Of a DNA stretch of 64,000 bases, positions 34,162 through 45,155 are shown piece by piece; positions within the stretch are counted from its first letter, which is position 1, and the number at the start of each line of letters is the position of its first letter. A model generated the notes under the pieces. It made no database searches. It worked only from the letters and a program-made list of their open reading frames with translations, and had not been told where the DNA came from. The stretch comes from Catenulispora sp. GP43 (GTDB lineage: Bacteria; Actinomycetota; Actinomycetes; Streptomycetales; Catenulisporaceae). The stretch spans positions 62,001-126,000 of the forward strand of contig NZ_JBGCCT010000024.1 of assembly GCF_041260665.1 (NCBI RefSeq), written 5' to 3'. Position numbers and translations under genes: made by a program.

Positions 34162-35886
34162 ATGAGCGCCGATATCGCGAGCAGAGGCGTCGGGACCGTG
34201 CCGGACGGCGGTGCGCAGGCGCTCACCGGACGGCTGGCGACGCTGGAAGCACTGCTGAAGGAGACCGACGGCCGGCTGTCGGACTTCACCGCTCAGGAGG
34301 CCGACCGCATCCTGCGCCGGGTGCACGAGCGCATCGCCCTGTCGCCCGAGCACGTCGTCACCGCCATCGCCGGGGCGACGGGCAGCGGGAAGTCCTCGCT
34401 GTTCAATGCCCTGATTCGCTTCGATCTGGCTCCGGTGGGTGCCATCCGGCCGACGACGACCACCGGGCTGGCGTGCATCTGGGATCCGGCGAACGCCGAT
34501 GCCTCCTCGGCGCTGCTGGATCGGATCGGGGTCGCGAGCGGTAACAGGATACTGAGAGGCTCGCTGCTGGACGGCGCCGGCCGTACCGCCGAGCCCGAGC
34601 TCGCGCCGCTGGTCCTGATCGACCTGCCGGACCACGACTCCGCCGTGCGGGCGCACCGCGACGAGACCGACCGGGCGACCGCCGCCGCCGACCTGCTGCT
34701 GTTCGTCACCGACCCGCAGAAGTACGCCGACGCCTCCTGGCACGAGCGCTACCTGCGCCACCTGGACCACCACCAGGAGACGCTGGTCGTCGTCCTCAAC
34801 AAGAACGACGAGTTGGCGCCGCTGGACGCGCGGGCCTGCGCCGCGGATCTGAGCAGGATCCTGGCCGAGTCAGGGCTCGCCGATGTGCCGATCCTGCTGA
34901 CCTCGACGCGCACCGGCGAAGGGCTCCAGGAGCTCAGGGAACTGATAGTGACGCGCGTCCGCCGGAAGCAGGCGGCTCTGTTGCGCAGCGACGCGGACGT
35001 CGACCGGGCCGCGACCCTGATCGCCGCCGAGCTCACCCCGCGCGATGGCCGCATCCCGGAAAGCCTTACGCCGCAAGCGAAATCCGCCGCGTATCTGGCT
35101 ATCGGCGACAGCACCAGCATGCTGGCTCTGTCAGACCTCATAGACGCCACCTATCGCCGTCGCGCCTCGCTCGTCACCGGCTGGCCGGTGCGTCATGCGA
35201 TCAGGGCACTGGCATCTCGGGTCCGCGGCGCGGAGGAGTCGCGCTACTCCCCCTGGGCCGGTGCGGTGGCCGGCGAGCCGGCGCCGCCGCCGATCCAGCT
35301 CGGCGACGTCGAGCACGCCGTCTCCGACGCCGTGGCCCACGTCGCCGAGGAACTGCCTCCGTTGTGGGCCAAGGAGATGCGCCGCATCGGCGATCGCTGC
35401 GTGAAGAGCCTGTCCGACACCCTGGACTCCACGCTGTCCGGGACGGAAGTCGGGCCGCGGCTGATCCCCCGCTGGTGGACCGCCGTGCAGGTGCTGCACT
35501 GGATGCTGCTGACCGCGGCGCTCGTCGGGGTCGGCGGTGCCGTCGCCTACGCGGCCTCCGGCGGCGGCAAGGACTCCAGCCTGCCCGACACCGGTTCTGT
35601 GCCGTTCCCGCTGCTCGTGGCGATCGTCGCGCTCGTCGGCGGGGCGTTGCTGGACCTCGCGTGCCGGCCGGCGGCGCGCCGGGCCGCCACGCGGCTGCGG
35701 GCGAAGGTGGGTGAGCGGATGACCGGACGTGTGCGGGGTGCGACCGAGCAGTTGCTGTTCGCGCCGCTCGTCGCCGAACATGAACGATATGTCAGAGCCT
35801 GGACCCTGACTCAGGGACTTGTCAGGAAGACCGGAGAAAAGAGCGTGCCCCTGTCCGGCGGGGGACAGGGGCACCCTTTACTCTAA
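34162..35886 (+). CDS. Membrane-associated dynamin-like/YfjP-type GTPase
   Basis: GTPase of 574 aa, partner of the preceding gene. All G motifs are good: G1 GATGSGKSS (71-79), G2 RPTTTT, G3 DLPDHD (154-159), G4 NKND (213-216) and G5-like TSTRTGEG. The C-terminal part has two transmembrane helices (about 445-467 and 480-500) separated by a short SGGGKDSS loop, then a basic cytoplasmic tail. This membrane hairpin plus GTPase layout matches the DynB-like member of the Streptomyces pair. Its last codons coincide with a terminator hairpin, and the penultimate sense codon is TTA (35878). Confidence 0.85.
   Translation: MSADIASRGVGTVPDGGAQALTGRLATLEALLKETDGRLSDFTAQEADRILRRVHERIALSPEHVVTAIAGATGSGKSSLFNALIRFDLAPVGAIRPTTTTGLACIWDPANADASSALLDRIGVASGNRILRGSLLDGAGRTAEPELAPLVLIDLPDHDSAVRAHRDETDRATAAADLLLFVTDPQKYADASWHERYLRHLDHHQETLVVVLNKNDELAPLDARACAADLSRILAESGLADVPILLTSTRTGEGLQELRELIVTRVRRKQAALLRSDADVDRAATLIAAELTPRDGRIPESLTPQAKSAAYLAIGDSTSMLALSDLIDATYRRRASLVTGWPVRHAIRALASRVRGAEESRYSPWAGAVAGEPAPPPIQLGDVEHAVSDAVAHVAEELPPLWAKEMRRIGDRCVKSLSDTLDSTLSGTEVGPRLIPRWWTAVQVLHWMLLTAALVGVGGAVAYAASGGGKDSSLPDTGSVPFPLLVAIVALVGGALLDLACRPAARRAATRLRAKVGERMTGRVRGATEQLLFAPLVAEHERYVRAWTLTQGLVRKTGEKSVPLSGGGQGHPLL
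35845..35874. terminator. Terminator inside the 3' end of the GTPase gene
   Basis: A perfect 12-bp stem GTGCCCCTGTCC (35845-35856) / GGACAGGGGCAC (35863-35874) with a 6-nt loop, followed by CCTTTACTCT. It lies wholly within the last codons of the GTPase and 19 bp beyond the stop of the convergent fadB-like gene, so it probably stops both transcripts. Confidence 0.8.
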
Positions 35887-35892
35887 GTACCC

Positions 35893-38006
35893 TTATTCGG
35901 GGAGGGAAGCCACTCCGGGGGCCAGGAATCGGTGGCCGGTCACGATCTCCGCGACCCCGGTGCGGTCCAGGTACGGCGTGATGCCGCCGAGATGGAACGG
36001 CCAGCCGGCGCCAAGCAGCATGCACAGGTCGATGTCCTGCGCCTCGCCGACCACGCCCTCGGTGAGCATCAGGTCCACTTCCTGCGCCATCGCCTTCAGC
36101 GCGCGGTCGCGGAGCTGCTCCTCGGTGGACGGGGAGTCGCCGGGCTGGAACAGCTCCAGGACCTCCGGGTCGATCACCGGCACGCCGGTGTCCCACGTGT
36201 AGATCGCCTTCTTGCCGGCCGCGACCAGCTTGGCCAGGTTCGGCGAGACCGCGAAGCGGTCCGGGAAGGCGGTGTGCAGCGTCTCGGCGACGTGCAGGGC
36301 CACCGCCGGGCCGACCAGTTCCAGCAGGACGAACGGCGACATCGGCAGGCCCAGGGGCTCCAGCGCCTTGTCCGCCGCCTCGATCGGCGTGCCCTCATCC
36401 ACCGCCGCGGTGACCTCGCCCAGGAAGCGGGTCAGGAGCCGGTTCACGACGAACGCCGGGGCGTCCTTCACCAGCACGCAGGACTTCTTCAGGGTCTTGC
36501 CGACCGCGAAGGCGGTGGCCAGGGAGGCGTCGTCGGTCTGCTCGGCGCGCACGATCTCCAGCAGCGGAAGCACGGCCACCGGGTTGAAGAAGTGGAAGCC
36601 GACGACCCGCTCCGGGTGCTGGAGCTTGGAGGCCATCTCGGTCACCGACAGCGAAGAGGTGTTGGTGGCCAGCACGCAGTCCTCCCGGACCACGGCCTCG
36701 ACCTCGGCGAACACCTGCTGCTTGACCGACATCTCCTCGAAGACGGCCTCGATGACCAGGTCGGCGTCGGCGAACGCGTCCTTGGTCAGCGAGCCCGATA
36801 CCAGAGCCTTGAGACGGTTCGCCTGGTCCTGGTTGAGCCGGCCCTTGAGCTGGAGCAGACCGATCTGCTCGTGCACGTAGCCGACGCCCTTGTCCACGCG
36901 CGCCTGGTCGATGTCGGTCATCACGACCGGCACCTGGAGCCGCTGCACGAACAGCAGCGCGAACTGCGAGGCCATCAGACCCGCGCCGACCACGCCGACC
37001 TTGGTGACGGGGCGGGCGAGGGACTTGTCCGGCGCGCCGAACGGCTTCTTCGCACGCTTCTGGTTCAGGTTGAACGCGTACAGCCCGGCCCGCAGCTCGT
37101 TCGTCATGATCAGGTCGGCCAGGGCCGCGTCCTCGAGAGCGAAGCCCTCGTCGTTCGAGGCTGTGGCCATCTTCTCGATGATGTCCAGGGCGCGGTACGG
37201 GGCCGGGGCGGCGCCGTGCACCTTGGAATCAGCGACCTGACGTCCGCGGGCCACGGCGGCGGCGTAGTCCTCGGCCGAGAACTCCTTGCGCTCCACCGTG
37301 ACCGAGCCGTTGATGACCTTCTCGGCCCAGGCGAGGGACTCCTCGAGGAAGGAGACCGGCTCGAACATCACGTCGGCGATGCCGAGCTCGAAGGCCTTGG
37401 GGCCCTTGAGCATCCGGTTCTGCGACAGCGCGTTCTCGATGATGACGGTGACCGCGGCGTCCGGGCCGATCAGCTTGGGCAGCAGCGTGCAGCCGCCCCA
37501 GCCGGGGACCAGGCCGAGGAAGCACTCGGGGAAGGCCAGCGCCGGGACGCCGGAGGAGATCGTGCGGTAGGCGCACGCCAGCGCCACCTCGACGCCGCCG
37601 CCCATGGCCGCGCCGTTGACGAACGCGAAGGAGGGCACCGGCAGCGCGCTCAGGCGCTTGAAGGTGTCGTGGCCGGCCTGTGCGATGGCCAGGGCCTGCT
37701 CGCGGTTCTTCACGACCTCGACGCCCTTGAGGTCGGCGCCGACGGCGAAGATGAACGGCTTGCCGGTGACGCCGACGCCGACGATCTCGCCGCGCGCCGC
37801 GGCGGCCTCGACCGTGTCAATGGCCTGACCCAGCTGCACCAGACCGCCGGGGCCGAAGGTGTTCGGCTTGGTGTGGTCGAAGCCGTTGTCCAGCGTGATC
37901 AGCGCGAACCGGCCGGAGTGCCCGGGCAGGTCGAAGAACTGGACCGGGGCCTTGGTGACGACCTCGTCGGGGAAGAGCTCTGTGGCGAGAGCTGTAAGGT
38001 CCTGAG

Positions 38007-38010
<4 letters not shown>
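35893..38010 (-). CDS. Fatty-acid oxidation multifunctional enzyme, FadB/FadJ-like
   Basis: Fused enzyme of 705 aa. The N-terminal enoyl-CoA hydratase/isomerase domain (about 1-300) has the oxyanion segment in NGAAMGGGVEVALAC and the catalytic Glu region in FPECFLGLVPGWGG. The C-terminal 3-hydroxyacyl-CoA dehydrogenase (about 335-705) has the NAD-binding VGVVGAGLMASQFA, the catalytic His in VVGFHFFNPV and Asn in AFVVNRLLTRF. The GTG at 38010 has a GGAGAGAG ribosome site and overlaps the thiolase stop by 4 bp. The pair forms a complete beta-oxidation module, as an alpha/beta trifunctional complex. Confidence 0.93.
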
Positions 38011-39221
<1,211 letters not shown>

Positions 39222-39356
39222 GTTGGCTCTCCTCCACACGGAACGGTTCTGCGACCATGCTACTCACGAGTAACAAGATTCGGCGAGCGCGGGGTGAGGT
39301 GACTGCGGTCACGGGGAGCGGAAGAGCGCGCAGGGGGAGAAAAGCGCGAACAAGAA

Positions 39357-39391
39357 ACCGGTGCGGCCCGCTTGGACAGGGCCGCACCGGT
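39357..39391 (-). terminator. azoR terminator
   Basis: A perfect 13-bp stem ACCGGTGCGGCCC (39357-39369) / GGGCCGCACCGGT (39379-39391) with a 9-nt loop. On the minus strand it is followed by TTTCTTGTT, a U-rich tail. It lies 11 bp beyond the azoR stop. Confidence 0.88.
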
Positions 39392-39401
39392 CATCGTTCG
39401 C

Positions 39402-40070
39402 TCAGACCGCGACCGGGTCCCCCGACAGCCGCAGCGCCAGCTCGCGCGCCTTCGCGTCGGCCTGCGCCAGCGCCTCGGCCCGCGACTGCTCGGCCAGCGG
39501 GATCAGGTCAGCCATCGCCGGGTTGCTCGCGGCCAGCGTGAGCTGGATGGTGATGAACTCCGGCGTGATGCCCAGGTGCGCGGACAGGACGCTCGCGAGG
39601 TAGTTCTTCACGAACTCCATGTCCTCGCGCGGGGTACCCGGCTCGTAGGAGCCGCCGCGGGAGGCCACGATCACGACCGGCTTGCCGGCCAGCGACTGCG
39701 TGCCCTCGCCGAGCGTGCGGCCGGCCAGGATGACGTGGTCGATCCACGCCTTCAGCGAGGAGGCGAGCCCGAAGTTGTACATCGGCGCGCCGATCACGAT
39801 GGCGTCCGCGGCCTCGGCCTCCTCGACCAGGGCCAGGCGGGCGGCGTGCGCGGCGGCCTGGGCCTCGGTGTGGGTGGCCGGGTCGGAGAAGGCGGCCGAG
39901 ACGGTCAGCGCGTCGATGTGCGGCAGCGGGTCGGCGGCGAGGTCGCGGTGGACGACGGTGCCGTCCGGGTGGGCTTCGCGCCAGGCGTCGGCGAAGGCCG
40001 CGGTGACGGTCCGGGAGGCGCTGGCCTCGCCGGGGAACAGAGAGGCGTCGATGTGCAGCAGCGTGGCCAC
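39402..40070 (-). CDS. azoR: FMN-dependent NADH-azoreductase
   Basis: Flavodoxin-like quinone/azo reductase of 222 aa. Motifs: LLHIDASLFPGEASASRT at the start (FMN phosphate loop), PMYNFGLASSLKAWIDHV and SRGGSYEPGTPREDMEFVKNYL. It is a cytoplasmic homodimer reducing quinones and azo bonds. It is divergent from an HxlR regulator across a short gap, a classic pair in which the regulator senses quinones or diamide-like stress. Confidence 0.92.
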   Translation of the reverse strand: MATLLHIDASLFPGEASASRTVTAAFADAWREAHPDGTVVHRDLAADPLPHIDALTVSAAFSDPATHTEAQAAAHAARLALVEEAEAADAIVIGAPMYNFGLASSLKAWIDHVILAGRTLGEGTQSLAGKPVVIVASRGGSYEPGTPREDMEFVKNYLASVLSAHLGITPEFITIQLTLAASNPAMADLIPLAEQSRAEALAQADAKARELALRLSGDPVAV

Positions 40071-40208
40071 GGAGAACTCCCTAAGCTCGATGGTTACCTT
40101 TCGTACGTGGCTTATGATGAGTGATAGTTGAGCGCTCTACAAAAGGCACATCGGAGTGCGGCCAGGCACATGGATGTGACCGTCCAGCAAGGAATGGGAG
40201 CAGGGCAG

Positions 40209-40607
40209 ATGACCGGAACACGGTTGGAACCGCCGAAGTCCTGTCAGGAGGTCGGGCCGGAGGGGCAGTTCGTGCGCGGCGTCCTGGACCGGATCGGCGA
40301 CAAGTGGAGCCTGATGATCATCGGGAGCCTGCACCGGGGGCCCAAGCGGTTCGGCGCGTTGCAGATGTCGATCGGCGGGATCTCACAGCGGATGCTGACG
40401 CTGAACCTGCGGCATCTGGAACGCGACGGGCTGATCTCGCGGACGGTCTACGCCGAGGTGCCGCCGCGGGTCGAGTACGAGCTCACGGAGTTGGGGCACA
40501 GCCTGCTGGTGCCTGTGCTGGAGCTGGTGAACTGGGCCGCGGACAACGCCGAGAGTATCGAGAAGCACCGGGGGTCCTACGACACGACGAATGCGCCGAA
40601 GGACTGA
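40209..40607 (+). CDS. HxlR-family transcriptional regulator
   Basis: Winged-helix regulator of 132 aa with the HxlR core: VRGVLDRIGDKWSLMIIGSLHRGPKRFGALQMSIGGISQRMLTLNLRHLERDGLISRTVYAEVPPRVEYELTELG. Cys at about residue 11 (PKSCQEVG) is at the place used for redox sensing in HypR/QorR-like members. The ATG at 40209 is preferred; in-frame ATGs at 40170 and 40194 and a TTG at 40128 are possible. It is divergent from azoR and probably represses it. Confidence 0.88.
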   Translation: MTGTRLEPPKSCQEVGPEGQFVRGVLDRIGDKWSLMIIGSLHRGPKRFGALQMSIGGISQRMLTLNLRHLERDGLISRTVYAEVPPRVEYELTELGHSLLVPVLELVNWAADNAESIEKHRGSYDTTNAPKD

Positions 40608-40618
40608 GGCCTCACGCC

Positions 40619-41950
40619 CTACTCCCCCGCAGCCCGCTCCCGCCCCGCCACCTCCCGCAGCACCGCGCCGATCGTCGCCGTGGTCAGCGCCACCTGCCAC
40701 GGCCGCGCGCCGGCCGCGCTCAGGAAGGCCGCCACCTGCTCGTCGCTCGGGGCCGGCACCGGCGGGTTCCAGCACAGGCGGCGCAGCGAGTCCGGCGCCA
40801 GCAGGTTCTCCACCGGCAGCGAGTGCTCCGCCGCCAGGGTGCCCACGGCCTCGCGCGCCGCGGTCAGGCGCTCGGCGGCGACCGGGTCCTTGTCGGCCCA
40901 GGCGCGCACCGGAGGCGGGCCGTCGCTCGGGGCGGCGCCGGGCTTGGGCAGTTCGGCGTCCTTCAGCTGGCGGGCCTTGGTGAGGGCCTCGAAGTAGCGC
41001 GGCACGTCGCCGGAGCGCATGCGACCGCTGAAGCCGGGGATCGCGCGCATCTGGGCCGCGGTGCCCGGCAGGGACAGGGCCGAGTCGATGATCGCCTGGT
41101 CGGGCAGGACCCGGGTGGGCGTCATGTCGCGCCGGCGGGCCAGGTCGTCGCGGGCCTCCCACAGGGCCCGCACCACGGCGAGCTGGCGGGGGCGGCGGAC
41201 CTTGTGCAGGCCGGAGGTGCGGCGCCAGGGTTCGGCGCGGGGCTTGGGGGGCGGGGCGCTGGCGACGGCGTCGAACTCCTGGTGGGCCCAGTCCAGCTTG
41301 CCCGCGCCGCGCAGTTCGTCCTCGATGATGTCGCGGACCTCGACCAGGACCTCGACGTCCAGGGCCGCGTAGCGCAGCCAGGCCTCCGGCAGCGGCCGGG
41401 TGGACCAGTCCGAGGCCGAGTGGCCCTTCTCCAGCTCCAGCTTCAGCACCTCGGCGACCAGCGGGCCCAGGCCCACCCGCTCGTGGCCGCCCAGGCGGGC
41501 GCCGAGTTCGGTGTCGAACAGGCCGCCGGTGCCGTCGGCGCGGCGGGCCGGCGGGCGCATGCCGACCTCGGCCAGGCAGGCCAGGTCCTGGGAGGCGGCG
41601 TGCAGCACCCACTCGGCGCCGGCCAGGGCCGGGCCGTCGCCGGCCAGGGCCGACAGGTCCGGGCAGGCGATCGGGTCGATCAGGAACGTGCCGGCGCCCT
41701 GGCGGCGTATCTGGACCAGGTAGGCGCGCTGGCTGTACTTGTAGCCGCTGGCCCGCTCGGCGTCCACGGCGACCGGGCCGGTGCCGGCCGCCAGCGCCTC
41801 GACGGCGGCGGCCAGCGCGGCCGCGGTGTCGGTGACCGGCGGCAGGCCGTCGCGCGGTTCCAGCAGCGGGACCAGGCCGAGCGGAGCTTCGACTGCCGAC
41901 TGGAGCGGCTCGGGGCTCGCCGGTCCGCCCGGCGTACTGGAACTCGTCAC
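40619..41950 (-). CDS. rnd: Ribonuclease D (HRDC domain)
   Basis: 3'-5' exoribonuclease of 443 aa, used in tRNA 3' maturation. DEDD motifs: Exo I VAVDAERASGYKYS, Exo II in HAASQDLACL, Exo III YAALDVEVLVEV. An HRDC domain follows at about 225-300 (RPRQLAVVRALWEARDDLARRRDMTPTRVLPDQ). The GTG at 41950 starts MTSSSTPGG. It lies 22 bp downstream of the response regulator gene on the same strand and is probably co-transcribed. Confidence 0.92.
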   Translation of the reverse strand: MTSSSTPGGPASPEPLQSAVEAPLGLVPLLEPRDGLPPVTDTAAALAAAVEALAAGTGPVAVDAERASGYKYSQRAYLVQIRRQGAGTFLIDPIACPDLSALAGDGPALAGAEWVLHAASQDLACLAEVGMRPPARRADGTGGLFDTELGARLGGHERVGLGPLVAEVLKLELEKGHSASDWSTRPLPEAWLRYAALDVEVLVEVRDIIEDELRGAGKLDWAHQEFDAVASAPPPKPRAEPWRRTSGLHKVRRPRQLAVVRALWEARDDLARRRDMTPTRVLPDQAIIDSALSLPGTAAQMRAIPGFSGRMRSGDVPRYFEALTKARQLKDAELPKPGAAPSDGPPPVRAWADKDPVAAERLTAAREAVGTLAAEHSLPVENLLAPDSLRRLCWNPPVPAPSDEQVAAFLSAAGARPWQVALTTATIGAVLREVAGRERAAGE

Positions 41951-41972
41951 GCCCTTACAGTAACGACCGCCG

Positions 41973-42671
41973 TCAGTGAATGGTCCCGCCGCGCAGCGCG
42001 ACCGCGACCATGCCGGCCCGGTCGCCCGTGCCCAGCTTGCGGGCGATGCGCGCCAGGTGGCTCTTCACGGTGAGCGCCGACAGGCCCATCGCCTGCCCGA
42101 TGGCCTTGTTCGAGCGGCCGTCGGCGACCAGCCGCAGCACCTCGATCTCGCGGGCCGACAGGTCGCGGCAGCCGGCGTGCGCGGCCTGCGCGGCGCCGTT
42201 GGCCCCGGCCAGGGCGGCGGCGCCCGGTGGCAGGCCGCCGGCCGGGCGGACCCGGTTGGCGCTGGCGGCGTGGACGCCGGTCAGCCCCGGGCGGCCGGCG
42301 GCGACCGGGCGCGCTCCGGTGATGACGAACCCGCGCACGCCGGAGGCCAGGGCGGCCCGGACCGCGCCGGCGTCGTCGGCGGCCGACACGGCCAGGCCGC
42401 CGGCCCAGCCCGCGGCCCGCATCTCGGCCAGTAGCTGAAGTCCTGAGCCGTCGGGCAGATGGATGTCCACGACGGCCAGATCGCGCGTGGCGGACATCCG
42501 GCTGCGCGCCTCGGCGGCGGTCTGCGCCTCGAGCACGTCGCGGACGCCGAGCGCCCACAGGTGCCGGGTCACCGACTGGCGTACGCGGGGGTCGGCCACG
42601 ACGACCATCGCGGTCAGGCGCGCCGGCCGGTATGCGATCAGGTTGGCGGTGTTGTCGACGAGTACCGACAC
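41973..42671 (-). CDS. LuxR/NarL-type response regulator with atypical receiver
   Basis: Protein of 232 aa. The receiver (about 20-125) keeps the phosphoacceptor Asp in AVVDIHLPDGSG, but the acidic pair is reduced to one Asp (VVVADPR) and the conserved Lys is missing (VITGARP), so normal phosphorylation is doubtful. The C-terminal LuxR helix-turn-helix (about 165-225) is intact: LSAREIEVLRLVADGRSNKAIGQAMGLSALTVKSHLARI. GTG start with a near-perfect AGGAGGAGG ribosome site. No kinase gene adjoins. Conserved next to rnd and heme genes in actinobacteria (family knowledge). Confidence 0.88.
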   Translation of the reverse strand: MSVLVDNTANLIAYRPARLTAMVVVADPRVRQSVTRHLWALGVRDVLEAQTAAEARSRMSATRDLAVVDIHLPDGSGLQLLAEMRAAGWAGGLAVSAADDAGAVRAALASGVRGFVITGARPVAAGRPGLTGVHAASANRVRPAGGLPPGAAALAGANGAAQAAHAGCRDLSAREIEVLRLVADGRSNKAIGQAMGLSALTVKSHLARIARKLGTGDRAGMVAVALRGGTIH

Positions 42672-43115
42672 CGAACCTCCTCCTGGGGGTGCTGCGAGCT
42701 TGTGCTCAGGCGCCGCGTCCGCCGGTAGCGGATCGGTCCATTCAGGTCATCGGCAGATCAAGCAGGCACCTTTAGGGCTAATGCTCGCAAGTTCACAGAA
42801 CGGGACGGGGTCGGGCATATGATTATCGGAAAATGCGCTCTGACCTGCGGTGATATCACTTGTCCGGGAAAGTCGTCACGCGGGGCCAATGGTCGCTACG
42901 CACCGTCACCGACGCGGTCCGCAAGCGTCGGACGTGCAGTTCCGCGACCGATGGGGCGCGACGGGCCGAAGGGGCCGAGGGCTGGGCCGTCCGGTGGAAC
43001 CGGCTGCGCCGATCAGGTGACCACCACGTAACGCAATGAAGCCGGAGCGTCCGGCGGTCACGAAGTAGCAGAAGTGTTCGAAGCTACCGGGGGGACTGGA
43101 GTCGCGGGTCCGCCG
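42672..43115. other. 444-bp intergenic region
   Basis: It lies upstream of the response regulator and downstream of the DUF3000 gene. It contains a less GC-rich patch around 42760-42860, which probably holds the response regulator promoter, and several short inverted repeats. I see no ORF with codon bias, RNA gene or strong terminator in it. Confidence 0.5.
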
Positions 43116-43760
43116 TCACCGGCGCGAGCCAGCCGGCGGCAGGTTCGCCACGCCCTCGTACTCCGGCGGCAGGCCCGCGCACATCATCATCAGAGCGCAC
43201 CACGCCTGAAGATGCGCGCCGAAATCGATGCCGTCGCCGCCGCCCTCGGGCCCGGGGACCGGCGTCCAGGACGCCCGCACCTCCACCGCCGTGGTCGCCG
43301 GCCGGCCGGACAGCCCGCCGAAGCCGCGCGAGGACGAGCGGGAGACCGTGCCGCCCTCGGCGGTGAACGGCGCGCCGTGCTCGGCCAGCGCGTCCAGCAG
43401 CCAGGACCAGGCGACCTCGGCCAGCAGCGGGTCCTCGGCGATCTCCGCCTCCAGGTCCGCCTCGACCAGCACCACGAACCGCCACGCGCCGCGCCACTCC
43501 TCGAAGCCGCCGGGGCGGTGCAGCAGCACCAGGCGGCCGGTGGCCAGGTCCTCCTCGCCGCCATCCTGGTCGACGCCAGCCTGGTCGACGCCGGCCTGAC
43601 CGGTGCGGACGACGGCTCCGCCGACGGCGTACGCGAAGGGGGCCAGGTTCACCGGGGAGGGCAGCGGGTCGAGCTCGATCGCGGCCGGCAAGGGCGCCGC
43701 CGTCAAGGCGGCGACGGCCTCCGCGAACTCCCGCGGGTCGTCCGCGCGGCTGGGTGCCAT
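43116..43760 (-). CDS. DUF3000-family protein
   Basis: Protein of 214 aa matching the actinobacterial DUF3000 pattern: MAPSRADDPREFAEAVAALTAAPL at the start, VLLHRPGGFEEWRGAWRFVVLVEADLE, WSWLLDALAEHGA, and a C-terminal WCALMMMCAGLPPEYEGV. The ATG at 43760 was chosen by homology. A small in-frame duplication gives VDQAGVDQDG near residue 78. Function unknown; it is divergent from the hemE operon, as in many actinobacteria. Confidence 0.82.
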   Translation of the reverse strand: MAPSRADDPREFAEAVAALTAAPLPAAIELDPLPSPVNLAPFAYAVGGAVVRTGQAGVDQAGVDQDGGEEDLATGRLVLLHRPGGFEEWRGAWRFVVLVEADLEAEIAEDPLLAEVAWSWLLDALAEHGAPFTAEGGTVSRSSSRGFGGLSGRPATTAVEVRASWTPVPGPEGGGDGIDFGAHLQAWCALMMMCAGLPPEYEGVANLPPAGSRR

Positions 43761-43949
43761 GGGTGAAGCGTACGCCGCCGCGCCGCGGGCCCGAGGGGAG
43801 GCGCGCTGGCACGCGACGCACGGGGCCGCGTACCGACGCGACGTCGGGAAAAACCGGACCGGACCGGCCCGCACACAGCAAGACCCGGGCATCGAGCACC
43901 CGGGTGAACGTGGGACCATCGAAGGGTGACCGACGACAGGAGCGATGCC

Positions 43950-45104
43950 GTGCACGACAGCGTGACCGAGAGCCCGAACCGAGCGGCAGACCTGGACCCG
44001 TCGGCGGCCGAGCAGCCCACCGAGGTTCCCGGCCCGCGCCGCAGCGAGTTCCCGGCCGACGCGAACCGCTCCCCGGCCCAGGACAGCGACCTCGTGCGCG
44101 CCGCGCGCCGTAAGCCGGTCGGCCACACCCCGGTGTGGTTCATGCGCATGGCCGGCCGCTCGCTGCCGGAGTACAAGAAGATCCGCGAAGGCATCCCGAT
44201 GCTGGACTCCTGCCTGCGGCCGGACCTGGTCACCGAGATCACCCTGCAGCCGGTGCGCCGCTACGGCGTGGACGCGGCCATCTTCTACAGCGACATCGTG
44301 GTGCCGCTCAAGGCGATCGGCGTGGACGTGGAGATCGTGCCGAACGTCGGCCCGGTGTTCGCGAACCCGGTCCATGACGCCGCCGGGTTGGACCGGATCC
44401 GGGCGCTGGACCCGGCCTCGGACTTCTCGTTCGTCACCGAGGCGGTCGGGCAGCTGGTCGGCGAGCTCGGCGCGACCCCGCTGATCGGCTTCGGCGGCGC
44501 CCCGTTCACGGTGGGCAGCTACCTCATCGAGGGCGGCCCGTCGAAGAACCATGAGAAGACCAAGGCGATGATGCTCGGCGAGCCGGAGCTGTTCGCGGCG
44601 CTCATGGACCGCCTGGCCGACCTGACCGCGGAGTTCCTGCGGGTGCAGATCGAGGCCGGCGCGAGCGCGGTGCAGCTGTTCGACTCCTGGGCCGGCGCGC
44701 TGTCGCCGCGGGACTACGAGCGCTACGTCATGCCGCACAGCGCGAAGGTGCTGGCGGCGGTGGCCGACCTCGGCGTGCCGCGCATCCACTTCGGCGTGGG
44801 CACCGGCGAGCTGCTGCCGCTGATGGCCGCCGCCGGCGCGGACGTGGTCGGCGTGGACTGGCGGGTGCCGCTGGACGAGGCCTCGCGCCGCATCGGGCCG
44901 GAGTACGCGGTGCAGGGCAACCTGGACCCGTCGGTGATGTTCGCGCCGTGGCCGGTGATCGAGACCCGGGTGCGCGAGGTCCTCGACGAGGGCGCGCGGA
45001 CCCCGGGGCACATCTTCAACCTGGGCCACGGCGTGACGCCGGACATGGACCCGGACCGGCTGGCCAGGGTGGTCGAGCTGGTGCACGAGGCGTCGGCGCG
45101 CTGA
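43950..45104 (+). CDS. hemE: Uroporphyrinogen III decarboxylase
   Basis: Cytoplasmic enzyme of 384 aa making coproporphyrinogen III. Signatures: [84 protein letters not shown] and FNLGHGV. The GTG at 43950 is chosen because AGGAG lies 8 bp upstream; another GTG at 43926 lacks spacing. The N-terminal 50 residues before the conserved core are longer than usual and Pro/Ser-rich. It is first of the heme run hemE-hemY-hemQ. Confidence 0.95.
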   Translation: MHDSVTESPNRAADLDPSAAEQPTEVPGPRRSEFPADANRSPAQDSDLVRAARRKPVGHTPVWFMRMAGRSLPEYKKIREGIPMLDSCLRPDLVTEITLQPVRRYGVDAAIFYSDIVVPLKAIGVDVEIVPNVGPVFANPVHDAAGLDRIRALDPASDFSFVTEAVGQLVGELGATPLIGFGGAPFTVGSYLIEGGPSKNHEKTKAMMLGEPELFAALMDRLADLTAEFLRVQIEAGASAVQLFDSWAGALSPRDYERYVMPHSAKVLAAVADLGVPRIHFGVGTGELLPLMAAAGADVVGVDWRVPLDEASRRIGPEYAVQGNLDPSVMFAPWPVIETRVREVLDEGARTPGHIFNLGHGVTPDMDPDRLARVVELVHEASAR

Positions 45105-45155
45105 GGCTCGCTCACGAAAGGGACGGCGGCGGTGGGCACGACACAGGGGGCTGCG

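Noticed and set aside
42819-43031. Small plus-strand frame in the 444-bp gap
   Set aside because: It has no ribosome site, no codon bias and no recognisable sequence.
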